This document shows, piece after piece, positions 56,132 through 64,000 of a DNA stretch of 64,000 bases (the stretch's first letter is position 1; each line of letters opens with the position of its first letter). The notes beneath the pieces were generated by a model, which was not told the DNA's origin, did no database searches, and saw only the letters and a program-made list of their open reading frames with translations. This DNA is from SHZI01 sp041396045 (GTDB lineage: Bacteria; Pseudomonadota; Gammaproteobacteria; Steroidobacterales; GCA-2729495), in assembly GCA_041396045.1 (NCBI GenBank), contig JAWKZI010000007.1:62001-126000 (forward strand), given 5' to 3'. The position numbers were made by a program, and so were the translations under genes.

Positions 56132-57460
56132 GTGTACCCAGCACCCCGCCTTTACCGATCACATATCGCAGCCATGTTGGCCCGCTACGATGCTGCTCTG
56201 GAATCCAGCCAGTTTGATGGTGTGCTCATTGGCGCCGGCACACCTTCCCCTGTTTTCCGGGATGATCAGGAACATCCGTACCGTGCTGAACCGCTCTTCC
56301 TGCAGTGGGCACCGCTCACCGCTCACCCCGGTTCGGCACTGCTGTACCGGCCGGGTCGTCGCCCCGTGCTGCTGGTGCTGGAGGCAGACGACTTCTGGTA
56401 CCAGGCTGCACCTCTGCCGGCCGGGCCCTGGCGCAAAATGTTTGACGTTCGCGTCATTTCACGGAGGGAGCAGATCCGCCGCCATGTGCGCTCCGGCAAG
56501 CAACGGCTGGCACTGCTCGGCGATCCATTGCAGTGGCGCGGCCTTGATCTGGCCGGCACTGCAAATCCAAAACGCCTGCTGACGTATCTGGACTACCAGC
56601 GAGCATACAAAACACCGTGGGAAATTGGCTGTATTGAGGCAGCAACGACCCTGGCATTGACCGGCCATCGCGCTGTACGCCAGGCGTTCAGCGCCGGCTG
56701 CAGCGAGTTCGAGATGGGTCTGGTATTTCTTGCAGCATGCGGACAGATGGATCACGAACTGCCCTACCCCGCCATCATCGCAGCCAACCACAATGGCGCC
56801 ACCCTGCATTACCAGCACAGGTCGAGGCAGCAGCTGCCAGCCAGCAAGCGGCACAGTCTGTTGCTTGACGCCGGCTGCAGTCATGGTGGCTATGCATCCG
56901 ATATCACGCGCAGTCACGCCGCCCGCCGTGGCGAGTTCGCCAGCATGATTCGCGGGCTGAATCAGGCTCAGCAAAGGCTATGCAAACGTGTTGCCCCCGG
57001 CGTCGCCTTTCCGGAACTGCAATTGGCTGCTCATCACGAAATTGCCCAGTTGCTGTCTGATTGGGATCTGGTGCAAATGCCGCCCGAAGACATGGTCGCA
57101 CAGCGCATTACTGATGCATTTCTGCCCCATGGGCTCGGCCACCTCCTGGGCCTGCAGGTGCACGACGTTGGCGGCGGGCTCGCAGGCACGCGCGGCGGCG
57201 AGTTGCCTCGGCCTTCACGGTTTCCTCGCCTGCGTCTGACGCGCCCGCTGGAACCGGGCATGGTGGTTACCATCGAACCAGGAATCTACTTCATAGACTC
57301 GTTGCTGGCGCAACTGAAGAAGCGACGTGTTGCACGACACATACATTGGCGTGATATCGCCAGACTGCGTCGCTTCGGCGGCATTCGTATCGAAGACAAC
57401 GTCGTGGTGACCGAAAAAGGCTATCGAAACCTCACCCGGGAACTCGAAACGGCGCCTTGA
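56132..57460 (+). CDS. Xaa-Pro dipeptidase (PepQ-like)
   Basis: Pita-bread metalloprotease of 442 residues (E. coli PepQ 443). Metal ligands are visible: Asp pair in LLLDAGCSHGGYASDITR, His in HGLGHLLGLQVHDVGG, Glu in VTIEPGIYF and Glu in GGIRIEDNV. N-terminus PRLYRSHIAAMLARY fits PepQ. GTG 56132 is chosen; the longer frame overlaps trpS. It probably hydrolyses dipeptides with C-terminal proline, and some members also hydrolyse organophosphates. Confidence 0.9.
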   Translation: MYPAPRLYRSHIAAMLARYDAALESSQFDGVLIGAGTPSPVFRDDQEHPYRAEPLFLQWAPLTAHPGSALLYRPGRRPVLLVLEADDFWYQAAPLPAGPWRKMFDVRVISRREQIRRHVRSGKQRLALLGDPLQWRGLDLAGTANPKRLLTYLDYQRAYKTPWEIGCIEAATTLALTGHRAVRQAFSAGCSEFEMGLVFLAACGQMDHELPYPAIIAANHNGATLHYQHRSRQQLPASKRHSLLLDAGCSHGGYASDITRSHAARRGEFASMIRGLNQAQQRLCKRVAPGVAFPELQLAAHHEIAQLLSDWDLVQMPPEDMVAQRITDAFLPHGLGHLLGLQVHDVGGGLAGTRGGELPRPSRFPRLRLTRPLEPGMVVTIEPGIYFIDSLLAQLKKRRVARHIHWRDIARLRRFGGIRIEDNVVVTEKGYRNLTRELETAP

Positions 57461-57565
57461 GCGACTGGCCGCATGGCCGTTCGGGTGCGGCATTTCGTCC
57501 GGTGCGCACCGCGAGTGGCGGGTTGATCTGCTAAAGTTCCGGTTTAAGCGATACCCTCCAAAAAA

Positions 57566-58657
57566 TTGAACAACAACAGTCTCTTGGCTGCACCCTGCCC
57601 GGGCGCTCACAGAATAATTCTCGTACTGGTCCTGAGCTGTGTGCTCAGCGCTTGCGGCTCGGATGTGGGTCAGAGCCTGGTCCAGGGTTCCGGTGATTCG
57701 TCCGGGTCAACGGGCCCAACCGTGACCGTCATAACGCAACGCGTCGTGCCACGCTCGTTTACCGAGCGGTTCACGGCACTCGGCACTGCGCGTGCCAATG
57801 AGTCGATCGACGTTACTGCACGCACCAGCAGCATCATTACCAGCATCAATTTTCGCGAGGGCCAGCAGGTACGCAAAGGTGACACGCTGGTCGAACTGGA
57901 TGCCCGCCAGGAGAGCGCCAGCCTGAGCCTTGCTGAAGCCCAGTTGAAGCAGGCTGAAAATCAGTACCAGCGCAGCCATGCGCTAGCCGCCAGCAACGTG
58001 GTATCCGCCGCCGACCTGGAGCAGCTCGAAGCAAACCTGATGGTGGCAAAAGCCCAGGTGTGGGGTGCCCGGGCGCGACTCGACACCCTGTCGGTCAAGG
58101 CCCCGTTCGACGGTACCGTGGGTTTACGCAAGGTCAGCATGGGTGATCTGGTCGGCCCTGACTCCCAGATCACCACACTCGATGACATGAGCGTTATCAA
58201 GCTGGAGTTTGGCATTCCTGAATCCTTTACCAGCGATATTCGAATCGGCATGCCAATCGCGGCCGACAGTACGGTATATCCTGGCCATCCCTTCAAAGGG
58301 GTGGTCACTGCGATTGATTCGCGGGTTGACCCGATTACCCGGGCGGTGACTGTGGTGGCTACCGTGCCAAACGATGATCGAATGTTGAAGCCCGGCATGT
58401 TTTTGACTGCGACGCTCGAAAAGAAGCGTGACAACGTACTACTGATCCCCGAAGAGGCGCTGGTACCGCGTGAGGGTCGACAGTTTGTGTTTGTGGTCGA
58501 AGACGGCAAGGCTGTTGAACGCGAGGTCACGCTCGGTGGCCGTGCACCAGGCCTGGCGGAGATTCGGGAGGGCCTGACCGCCGACGCCCAGGTGATTACC
58601 GAGGGTACACAACGAGTACAAACGGGCTCGGCTGTTCGGGTTGCCCCGAACAGCTAG
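57566..58657 (+). CDS. RND efflux periplasmic adaptor (membrane fusion protein)
   Basis: Lipoprotein adaptor of 363 residues linking an RND pump to an outer-membrane channel. A signal peptide ends in lipobox LSAC, with Cys at about residue 30. Lipoyl halves (INFREGQQVRKGDTLVELD, SVKAPFDGTVG) flank a coiled-coil hairpin (about 110-165), followed by beta-barrel and membrane-proximal domains. TTG 57566 is the apparent start; no good ribosome-binding site. It pairs with the pump gene 18 bases downstream; no outer-membrane channel gene is in the window. Confidence 0.92.
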   Translation: MNNNSLLAAPCPGAHRIILVLVLSCVLSACGSDVGQSLVQGSGDSSGSTGPTVTVITQRVVPRSFTERFTALGTARANESIDVTARTSSIITSINFREGQQVRKGDTLVELDARQESASLSLAEAQLKQAENQYQRSHALAASNVVSAADLEQLEANLMVAKAQVWGARARLDTLSVKAPFDGTVGLRKVSMGDLVGPDSQITTLDDMSVIKLEFGIPESFTSDIRIGMPIAADSTVYPGHPFKGVVTAIDSRVDPITRAVTVVATVPNDDRMLKPGMFLTATLEKKRDNVLLIPEEALVPREGRQFVFVVEDGKAVEREVTLGGRAPGLAEIREGLTADAQVITEGTQRVQTGSAVRVAPNS

Positions 58658-58675
58658 GCCAGAGGAATAACATCA

Positions 58676-61600
58676 GTGATCCTCTCGGATATTTCGGTTC
58701 GCCGACCCGTGTTTGCGGGGGTCTTGAGCCTGATGCTGTTGATACTCGGCATTCTGGCCGCGACCAAGCTGCCCGTACGGGAATTCCCGGACATAGACAC
58801 GCCGGTAGTGTCAATTACCACGGCATATCGGGGTGCGTCCGCCGAAATCATCGAGCGCCGCATAACGCAGCCGCTGGAAGATGCCGTATCGGGAATTGCG
58901 GGCATCCAGAAGCTCACCTCATCCAGCCAGGACGAACGGTCATCCATCACTATAGAGTTTGCCCTTGATCGTGACCCTGACGGCGCAGCCAACGATGTCA
59001 GGGAGCGGGTGACCCGAATAATTCAGCAGCTCCCGGAAGATTCGGACGTACCGGAGGTGACCAAGCAGGATCAGGGCATGGATGCCTCCATGTATGTCAG
59101 CGTGGAGAGTCAGACCCGATCACTGATGGAACTGACCGACTACGCCGACCGCAATCTGCTGGATCGCATTGCCGTTATTGACGGCGTGGCCCAGGTGCGG
59201 CTCAGTGGCGCACAAAAGAGGGCCATGCGTATCTGGCTGGACCGCGATGCCATGGCTGCACGCGGCCTGACCGTGCAAGACATCGAGAACACGCTGCGGG
59301 AGGAAAATGTTGAACTGCCAGCCGGCCGCATCGAATCGCGGCAGCGGGAATTTTCACTTCGTACGGAAACCGGCCTTACAGAGCCCGAAGCGTTCGAGGC
59401 GCTTGTCGTGGGCCGTGGACCTGATGACTACCTGATCCGGCTGGGTGAAATTGCGGATGTACGCCTGGAACCGGAAGATTCCCGGTTTTTTTCACGATCC
59501 AATCGCGTATCCGGCGTGAGCCTGGGGATCGTTCCACAGTCCAAGGCCAACATTCTGACGGTTAACAAGGCAGTCTCGGCCGAGATAAAGGACCTTCAGG
59601 CTTCATTGCCGCCAGACATCAAGGTCGGAATAAACATCGACTTTTCCACGTTTGTCGAAGAGTCGATGATCGAGGTCGTCAAAGTGCTGATTGAAGCACT
59701 GGCGATGGTCCTGATCATTATCTTCGCCTTCGTCGGTTCAGTACGTGCCACACTGATTCCGGCACTTACCATTCCTGTGGCCATCGTCTCCGCTTTTCTG
59801 GTGATGGCAGCCCTTGGCTATACGATCAATACCCTGACGCTGCTTGGACTCGTGCTGGCGATTGGACTCGTGGTCGATGACGCCATTGTGGTGCTGGAAA
59901 ACATCGTTCGCCAGATGGAACTTGGCAAACCTCCGCTCCTCGCCGCAGTAGATGGCAGCCGCGAGATCGGCTTTGCCGTCGTCGCAACCACAGTTGTTCT
60001 GGTATCGGTATTCCTGCCCATTTCCTTCATGCCCGGCAATCTGGGCCGCCTGTTTGGTGAATTCGGCATATCACTGGCTGCCGCCATCGCGTTTTCCGGA
60101 CTGGTGGCACTCACACTGGTACCGATGCTGTGTTCAAAGTTCTTTGCCGATGGAATACATCGTGGAAAGTTTGCCCAATGGCTTGATGACTTCTTCAAGC
60201 GACTGACGGCCCGCTACCAGTCCTCACTTGCCCGGTTTGTTCGACGACCCTGGCTGGCTGGTGCGCTGCTCCTGGCGGTCGCTGCGGTTGGCACAGTTCT
60301 CTTCAACCTGCTGCCAAGCGAGTACGCACCGGGGGAAGACCGCAACATGATGATGATGATGGTCCGCGCACCTGAGGGTGCGACCCCGGGGTACATGGAT
60401 CGTCAGGTACAGATGATCGAAAGTGAACTCATGCCTCTCGTCGAGGCTGGCGAGGTCAAGCGGATAGTCGCGCGTTCGGGAACCTGGGGCGCCGGTGGCG
60501 ACGTGAACACAGCATTTATCTACCTGCCTCTGGAGTCGCGGTCTTCCCGCAATCGATCGGCACAAGAGATTGCTACACAGGTGAGGGATCAGATGGCACA
60601 TATCCCGGGTGCTGTCGCCACGGTTTTTCTGCCGCCCAGTCTGGCTATCCGCTCCAGCGGTTCGGGCCTGGCCGTTGTACTCAGTGGCAACAACTACGAG
60701 GAACTGGCGGCGTGGCAGGATCAACTCATTGCAAAGGTAAACGCGGAGAACCCCAAACTGCTGGGCCTGCGTTCAGACTTCTTCCCGACAAAGCCGAAGA
60801 TAAAGATCAACATAGACAGAAACCGCAGCTTCGATCTCGGGATATCCCTGCAGACCATCGGCCGGACACTGGAAACCATGCTGGGGTCCCGGATCGTTAC
60901 GACCTTCCCCGACCGGGGTGAAGAGTACAACGTGGTTCTGCAGGGGGTGCCGCGCGACAGGGCGACACCAGCCGACCTCGAGAATATTTATGTCCGCTCA
61001 CCACGCACGAATCAGCTCGTGCCTCTGGCAAATCTGGTGCAGCTGCAGGAAGTCGCCGGGCCCAAGGAGTTGAAACGTTTCAATCAGCTGCGCTCGGTAA
61101 CGCTGTCGGCCAGCCTGGCCGACGGCTACCCTCTTGGTGAGGCAGTCGACTATTTCGAGAAGCTGGTGGCTACCGAACTGCCACCCAGCGCCAGGATTGC
61201 CTTTGACGGAGAAGCTCGCGAGTTCAAGGAATCCGGTAACGCCGTGTACATAACATTCGGGCTCGCACTGCTTGTCGTGTTCCTTGTGCTGGCGGCACAG
61301 TTCGAGAGCTTCCGGCATCCGCTCATCATCATGTTAACAGTGCCGCTCGCCATTACCGGTGGTCTTGTCGGCCTGTGGTTGTTCGGATCGTCGATTAACG
61401 TCTATAGCCAGATTGGCTCGATCATCCTCATCGGGCTGGCGGCCAAGAACGGAATCCTGATCGTTGAGTTTGCCAATCAATTGCGTGACCGCGGCGTCGA
61501 GTTTCTGGAGGCAATAACCTCCGCGGCTGCCATTCGGCTTCGACCCGTGCTGATGACCAGTCTGGTAACGGCGTTTGGTGCCGTGCCACTGATCCTGGCG

Positions 61601-61801
61601 TCCGGAGCCGGCGCCGAGTCCAGAAGAACGCTGGGTGCCACGGTCTTTTTCGGTGTGACGATCTCGGTATTTCTGACTCTCTATCTGATCCCGGCGCTGT
61701 ACGTGATGATTGCCAGGAAGACCCAGTCGCCACAACATGTAGGCCGGCTGATCGACAAGTTGAAGCAGAATGCCGCTATTCCGGCACCGAAGGCACCCTG
61801 A
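58676..61801 (+). CDS. RND efflux permease (HAE1 family)
   Basis: Inner-membrane proton-driven pump of 1,041 residues with twelve predicted helices and two large periplasmic loops. Helix 4 carries the proton-relay Asp pair (AIGLVVDDAIVVLENI). The N-terminus SVRRPVFAGVLSLMLLILG is typical of the family. AGAGGAA lies ahead of GTG 58676. With the adaptor it forms a MexAB-like pair; substrates cannot be predicted, and no regulator gene adjoins it. Confidence 0.95.
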   Translation: MILSDISVRRPVFAGVLSLMLLILGILAATKLPVREFPDIDTPVVSITTAYRGASAEIIERRITQPLEDAVSGIAGIQKLTSSSQDERSSITIEFALDRDPDGAANDVRERVTRIIQQLPEDSDVPEVTKQDQGMDASMYVSVESQTRSLMELTDYADRNLLDRIAVIDGVAQVRLSGAQKRAMRIWLDRDAMAARGLTVQDIENTLREENVELPAGRIESRQREFSLRTETGLTEPEAFEALVVGRGPDDYLIRLGEIADVRLEPEDSRFFSRSNRVSGVSLGIVPQSKANILTVNKAVSAEIKDLQASLPPDIKVGINIDFSTFVEESMIEVVKVLIEALAMVLIIIFAFVGSVRATLIPALTIPVAIVSAFLVMAALGYTINTLTLLGLVLAIGLVVDDAIVVLENIVRQMELGKPPLLAAVDGSREIGFAVVATTVVLVSVFLPISFMPGNLGRLFGEFGISLAAAIAFSGLVALTLVPMLCSKFFADGIHRGKFAQWLDDFFKRLTARYQSSLARFVRRPWLAGALLLAVAAVGTVLFNLLPSEYAPGEDRNMMMMMVRAPEGATPGYMDRQVQMIESELMPLVEAGEVKRIVARSGTWGAGGDVNTAFIYLPLESRSSRNRSAQEIATQVRDQMAHIPGAVATVFLPPSLAIRSSGSGLAVVLSGNNYEELAAWQDQLIAKVNAENPKLLGLRSDFFPTKPKIKINIDRNRSFDLGISLQTIGRTLETMLGSRIVTTFPDRGEEYNVVLQGVPRDRATPADLENIYVRSPRTNQLVPLANLVQLQEVAGPKELKRFNQLRSVTLSASLADGYPLGEAVDYFEKLVATELPPSARIAFDGEAREFKESGNAVYITFGLALLVVFLVLAAQFESFRHPLIIMLTVPLAITGGLVGLWLFGSSINVYSQIGSIILIGLAAKNGILIVEFANQLRDRGVEFLEAITSAAAIRLRPVLMTSLVTAFGAVPLILASGAGAESRRTLGATVFFGVTISVFLTLYLIPALYVMIARKTQSPQHVGRLIDKLKQNAAIPAPKAP

Positions 61802-61872
61802 CTGTCTGCCGACCTGCTCCGGCTAATCTGATCGGGCTGGATTGTGCTCTGGCCAAACCAGTCCGGACCCGG

Positions 61873-63219
61873 CTATTCCGGATACGTGAACGGCTCTGTC
61901 ATTGCACCGTCAAGCTTGGCGATCCGGCCGCCCTTCATCACAAAATCAATCCGTCGCAGTACGGAAATATTTGCCAGTGGGTCGCCACTAACCGCAATCA
62001 GATCAGCAACTTTCCCGGGCACCAGGGTGCCAACATCAGCGCCCAGGCCCAACAGGTCCGCCGCTGATACCGTGGCAGACCGGATGGCATCAGCCGTCGT
62101 CATGCCGAACTGCACCATGTACTCGAACTCTTTGGCATTGTCCCCGTGGGAAAAAGTACCCGCGTCGGTTCCGAACGCAATTTTTACGCCTGCCTTGTAA
62201 GCCCGCTCGAAGGCCTTGTACTCATTGCGCAGCTTGACCGACGGTGGATCCGGAATACGGAAGATTGGCGGCGGATAGCTCGCCGACAAGGTCGGCACCA
62301 GGTAGGTACCCGCCTTCTTCATCAGGGCAATCCCCTCATCGTCGAGCAGAAATCCATGCTCGATGGAATCTACCCCGGCATGCACGGCTTGCTTGATGGC
62401 AACCGGTGAATAGGCATGGGCGGCAACCTTGAGCCCCACGAGATGGGCGGTTGCCACGATGGCTTCGATCTCGTCGGGAAACAGCTGTGGCTCAAGACCG
62501 GTGTTTGAGGCAAAGCCACCCGTTGCCGTTACCTTGATGACATCGGCACCCAGCTTGTACTGGTAGCGCACTGCCCGGCGGCACTCGATCGCACCGTCAC
62601 AAGTGCCCTCCCGGAGCCGTGCGGCGGCGTCGGCAGTCTGGTCCAGAGGCAAGCCGTCGCCATGCCCTCCGGTTACTGCCAGGGCCGATCCCGACACCAG
62701 AATGCGAGGCCCGAGCAATCTGCCCTGGTTGATTGCATTTCTGACGGCGAATACCGATTGGTCGTCGGAACCAAGATCGCGCACGGTTGTGAACCCGGCC
62801 GCCAGATTTCGGCGGGCAAAGATGACCGCATTGACCGTATATTCAGCGGCACTTGGAGGGTTTCGGTCGCCCCGCTCTGTGCGATGCCTGCTGAATGTCG
62901 GTTCACTGCGCAGATGCACATGGGAATCTATCAGGCCCGGCAAGACAAAGCGGTCGGAAAGGTCGACCACTGCTACCGTCCCTTTAGACGCGGGATCAAG
63001 GTCGGCAGCCGTTATAAACCCTGAAACCACGCGCTCGACACGATCGTTGTGGACCACGACTGTCATGTTCTTGCGGACCGGCTCACCGGGCACGGCAAGC
63101 AACGTTCCTGCGTGGACCAGCACATATCGCTCTGGTTCGGTCGGGGCGGCAGTGCCAATGACCGGCATTAACGCAATCGCACTAAAGATGATCGCCGCCG
63201 CAAAAATCTGCCGTTTCAT
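61873..63219 (-). CDS. Exported metal-dependent amidohydrolase
   Basis: Amidohydrolase-superfamily TIM barrel of 448 residues with a Sec signal peptide (about residues 1-24, ending IGTAAP). Metal-site residues are HVH in DSHVHLRSE, the likely carboxylated Lys in DVIKVTATGG, His in AAHAYS, His in SIEHGF and Asp in FGTDAGTFSHG. The pattern is that of the Xaa-Pro/Xaa-Arg dipeptidase or prolidase-like imidazolonepropionase relatives. AGGGGG lies about 10 bases ahead of ATG 63219, so the 25-codon extension is dismissed. Probably periplasmic peptide hydrolysis. Confidence 0.9.
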   Translation of the reverse strand: MKRQIFAAAIIFSAIALMPVIGTAAPTEPERYVLVHAGTLLAVPGEPVRKNMTVVVHNDRVERVVSGFITAADLDPASKGTVAVVDLSDRFVLPGLIDSHVHLRSEPTFSRHRTERGDRNPPSAAEYTVNAVIFARRNLAAGFTTVRDLGSDDQSVFAVRNAINQGRLLGPRILVSGSALAVTGGHGDGLPLDQTADAAARLREGTCDGAIECRRAVRYQYKLGADVIKVTATGGFASNTGLEPQLFPDEIEAIVATAHLVGLKVAAHAYSPVAIKQAVHAGVDSIEHGFLLDDEGIALMKKAGTYLVPTLSASYPPPIFRIPDPPSVKLRNEYKAFERAYKAGVKIAFGTDAGTFSHGDNAKEFEYMVQFGMTTADAIRSATVSAADLLGLGADVGTLVPGKVADLIAVSGDPLANISVLRRIDFVMKGGRIAKLDGAMTEPFTYPE

Positions 63220-63309
63220 GGCTCTGATTCCCCCTCTGTTAGGTGCCGGCCGCACAGTCCCGACGTGACATGATAATGGACCATGGCCTGACAAATGACC
63301 GTTACCCCC

Positions 63310-63338
63310 TTGGACTCAATGGCGTGTTGCCGGACAAT
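63310..63338 (+). promoter_or_regulatory. Candidate promoter of the ChaN-like gene
   Basis: TTGGAC (63310-63315), 17-base spacer, GACAAT (63333-63338); predicted leader about 40 bases to ATG 63385. Confidence 0.4.
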
Positions 63339-63384
63339 AAGCCAGTATCAACCCAAGAGCCAAAGCGCCATCTAGGAACTGTAC

Positions 63385-64000
63385 ATGTCACGTTACAACA
63401 TTGGATCGGTTATTTGTGTGGGCCTGGTCGCTTCCATCGTCGGACTATTGCCCGCCTACGGAGCACCAACCAGTTCTGCTACCACCGACAAGCCAGTCAG
63501 CTCGGCCGGAACCGATAACCTGGAGAACTTGCCAATCGGCGACCCTGCACGGCGAGAATTTCAGGCGCCCCTCGTACTGGACGGCGTTACCAACACCAGC
63601 ACCCGGAAGGTCATCGGTCCTTCCGAAATGGCCTCGCAGCTTAAGGATGTTGGCATTCTGTTCCTCGGCGAGAATCACACGAACGAAGAGTTTCATGACG
63701 TCCAGCTCCAGACTATTCAGGCACTCCACGAGGCGGGCCGCGATGTCCTGATCGGCCTTGAAATGCTGCCTTATACGGAACAGAAGGTTCTGGACAACTG
63801 GACCGCCGGGCAGTACACCGAAACCGAGTTTCTGAAGGCTGCGGACTGGTACCAGAACTGGGGCCATCACTTTAATTACTACCGCGAAATTTTCCGTTAC
63901 GCACGCGACAACAAATTGCCGATGTATGGCGTGAATACCCCGCGGGATGTCGTAAAGCGCATTCGTGCCGACGGATTTGACGCACTACGTCCTGGCGAGC
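63385..64000 (+). CDS. ChaN/DUF399-family haem-binding-like protein, 3' end outside window
   Basis: First 205 codons of a gene running off the right edge. A Sec signal peptide (about residues 1-27) is followed by a Thr/Ser-rich stretch, then the conserved LGENHTNEEFHDVQL, GLEMLPYTEQKVLDNW, and WYQNWGHHFNYYREIF segments of the ChaN/DUF399 group. Campylobacter ChaN binds haem and takes part in iron uptake; other members are of unknown role. AGGA lies 7 bases before ATG 63385. Divergent from the amidohydrolase. Confidence 0.85.
   Translation, partial: MSRYNIGSVICVGLVASIVGLLPAYGAPTSSATTDKPVSSAGTDNLENLPIGDPARREFQAPLVLDGVTNTSTRKVIGPSEMASQLKDVGILFLGENHTNEEFHDVQLQTIQALHEAGRDVLIGLEMLPYTEQKVLDNWTAGQYTETEFLKAADWYQNWGHHFNYYREIFRYARDNKLPMYGVNTPRDVVKRIRADGFDALRPGE

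Overview
The window is a gene-dense stretch of about 60% G+C chromosome from a gammaproteobacterium. I infer this from gene order rather than from any search. Three blocks match the gammaproteobacterial core: ygfB-pepP-ubiH-ubiI-gcvTHP divergent from a TIGR02449 gene, zapA, 6S RNA and ygfA; miaB-phoH-ybeY-corC-lnt with leuS-lptE and holA-nadD-rsfS-rlmH; and maf-rng-yhdP-nit-tldD-pmbA. Coq7 in place of UbiF, a Vfr-like CRP and the two-gene form of glycine decarboxylase P protein suggest a Pseudomonas/Xanthomonas/Nevskiales-side lineage, but the genus is not resolved. I see no phage, insertion sequence, CRISPR array or integron.

Layout. 0.05-12.4 kb (minus): ygfB, pepP, ubiH, a ubiI-like gene, an inactive-transglutaminase membrane protein with a RimK-like ATP-grasp partner inserted ahead of gcvT, then gcvT-gcvH-gcvPA-gcvPB and a PfkB-family kinase. 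12.4-14.9 kb (plus): TIGR02449 coiled-coil gene, zapA, terminator, 6S RNA, 5-formyl-THF cyclo-ligase, a tiny lysine-rich peptide gene with its own promoter and terminator, and rpiA. 15.0-17.2 kb (minus): tRNA-Gln(CUG), rpsI, rplM and a DUF481 protein. 17.3-21.5 kb: coq7 and crp (plus), rpe and djlA (minus), purC (plus). 21.5-36.4 kb (minus): pmbA, tldD, nit, yhdP, rng, maf, rlmH, rsfS, nadD, holA, a Trm112-like gene, yidD, sufE and cysS. 36.5 kb: hisI (plus). 37.0-49.1 kb (minus): MAPEG, mtgA, lptE, leuS, lnt, corC, ybeY, phoH, miaB, fused sat/cysC and ssb. 49.3-55.1 kb (plus): uvrA, a cysteine synthase-like gene, a DUF1295 membrane protein and corA. 55.1-64.0 kb: trpS (minus), pepQ-like, an RND adaptor/pump pair (plus), an exported amidohydrolase (minus) and the start of a ChaN-like gene (plus).

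Together the genes cover one-carbon metabolism (gcv, ygfA, purC), ubiquinone synthesis (ubiH, ubiI-like, coq7), the pentose phosphate branch (rpiA, rpe), translation and rRNA/tRNA maturation (rpsI, rplM, leuS, cysS, trpS, miaB, ybeY, rlmH, rsfS, rng), envelope assembly (lnt, lptE, mtgA, yhdP, yidD) and sulfur metabolism (sat/cysC, cysK-like, sufE).

Sequence quality matters here. Frames are broken repeatedly in two patches (about 23.59-24.74 kb, tldD/nit; about 49.73-52.12 kb, uvrA) and singly or a few times in yhdP, nadD, holA and lnt. Since nadD, holA and lnt are normally essential, most of these breaks are probably base-calling or gap-filling errors rather than real gene decay. The points of most biological interest are the transglutaminase/ATP-grasp pair, a perfect CRP palindrome ahead of crp, the lysine-rich micro-gene, and a recurring pattern of -10 boxes 6-9 bases from start codons that lack a Shine-Dalgarno sequence.
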